From Bacteroidales bacterium (GTDB lineage: Bacteria > Bacteroidota > Bacteroidia > Bacteroidales > Tenuifilaceae), in NCBI GenBank assembly GCA_025361485.1, contig JANYLA010000142.1:1-55202 (forward strand): a stretch of 55,202 nucleotides of DNA. The letters are read 5' to 3'. Numbering within the stretch: the stretch's first letter is position 1; each line of letters opens with the position of its first letter. This document shows, piece after piece, positions 55,161-55,202 of this stretch. Made by a program: the position numbers and the translations under genes. The notes below the pieces were generated by a model. The model worked only from the letters and a program-made list of their open reading frames with translations. It had not been told where the DNA came from and searched no databases.

Positions 55161-55202
55161 ATATATTTTTTAAAATAAATTTATAAAAATGATGATGTTA
55201 GT

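Overview
The window is A+T-rich chromosomal DNA of a Bacteroidota bacterium, most likely in or near the Bacteroidales/Marinilabiliales. This rests on lineage-typical families (DUF2723, DUF4254, DUF4271, a TPR-SpoIIE phosphatase, a repeat-rich secreted endonuclease I), on -7 promoter elements of the form TAnnTTTG upstream of many genes, on the near absence of strong Shine-Dalgarno sequences, and on a short F1 epsilon subunit. No rRNA, tRNA, CRISPR array, phage module or insertion sequence was found. Coding density is high, and the only gene-free stretch over 300 bp is 13534-14061.

Layout. (1) 93-7733, minus strand: a secreted repeat-rich nuclease, then an apparent operon of an SUI1-type factor, a secreted HExxH/beta-propeller protein and 5-formyl-THF cyclo-ligase. 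(2) 7864-18152, plus strand: a DUF2723 membrane glycosyltransferase, atpD-atpC with a lipase-like hydrolase, a structured intergenic element, a U32 (TrhP-like) protein, a DUF4254-GT9 pair and a YitT transporter-like protein. (3) 18267-22844: an odd zinc-ribbon SDR (minus), then rsgA, a TIGR00266 protein and mnmH (plus). (4) 22886-36148, minus strand: a universal stress protein; MMPL transporter plus polyprenyl synthase; the main ATP synthase operon (bactofilin, AtpI-like, atpB-E-F-H-A-G); rhomboid protease; TPR-SpoIIE phosphatase. (5) 36241-39859, plus strand: an AsmA-like protein and a sensor histidine kinase. (6) 39871-50370, minus strand: ade-uvrC-DUF4271-hemD-rnpA-yidD, and dut-EnvC-like-anti-sigma kinase-ybeY-mnmG, separated by two parS-like palindromes. 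(7) 50564-53153, plus strand: cyclophilin lipoprotein, pheS, Crp/Fnr regulator. (8) 53150-55160, minus strand: nadA-ruvB.

The ATP synthase is encoded in two clusters about 15 kb apart on opposite strands: beta and epsilon (11010-12796), and the rest (27431-32390). Envelope functions are dispersed through the window (DUF2723 enzyme, heptosyltransferase-like GT9, AsmA, EnvC-like factor, bactofilin, YidD, MMPL/isoprenoid pair). A partner-switch style signalling pair, the SpoIIE phosphatase at 33962 and the RsbW-like kinase at 48241, is encoded at separate loci. rnpA, yidD, mnmG and parS-like sites are classic origin-proximal genes and sites in many bacteria, so the region could lie near the replication origin, but no dnaA, rpmH or DnaA-box cluster is visible.

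I see no obvious defence island or wholly new multi-gene system. The most unusual items are the structured intergenic element at 13685-13850, the paired parS-like sites overlapping the mnmG stop, the SDR that has a zinc ribbon and no catalytic tyrosine, the terminator-like hairpin that abuts the rnpA start codon, and the secreted gluzincin/propeller/barrel protein.
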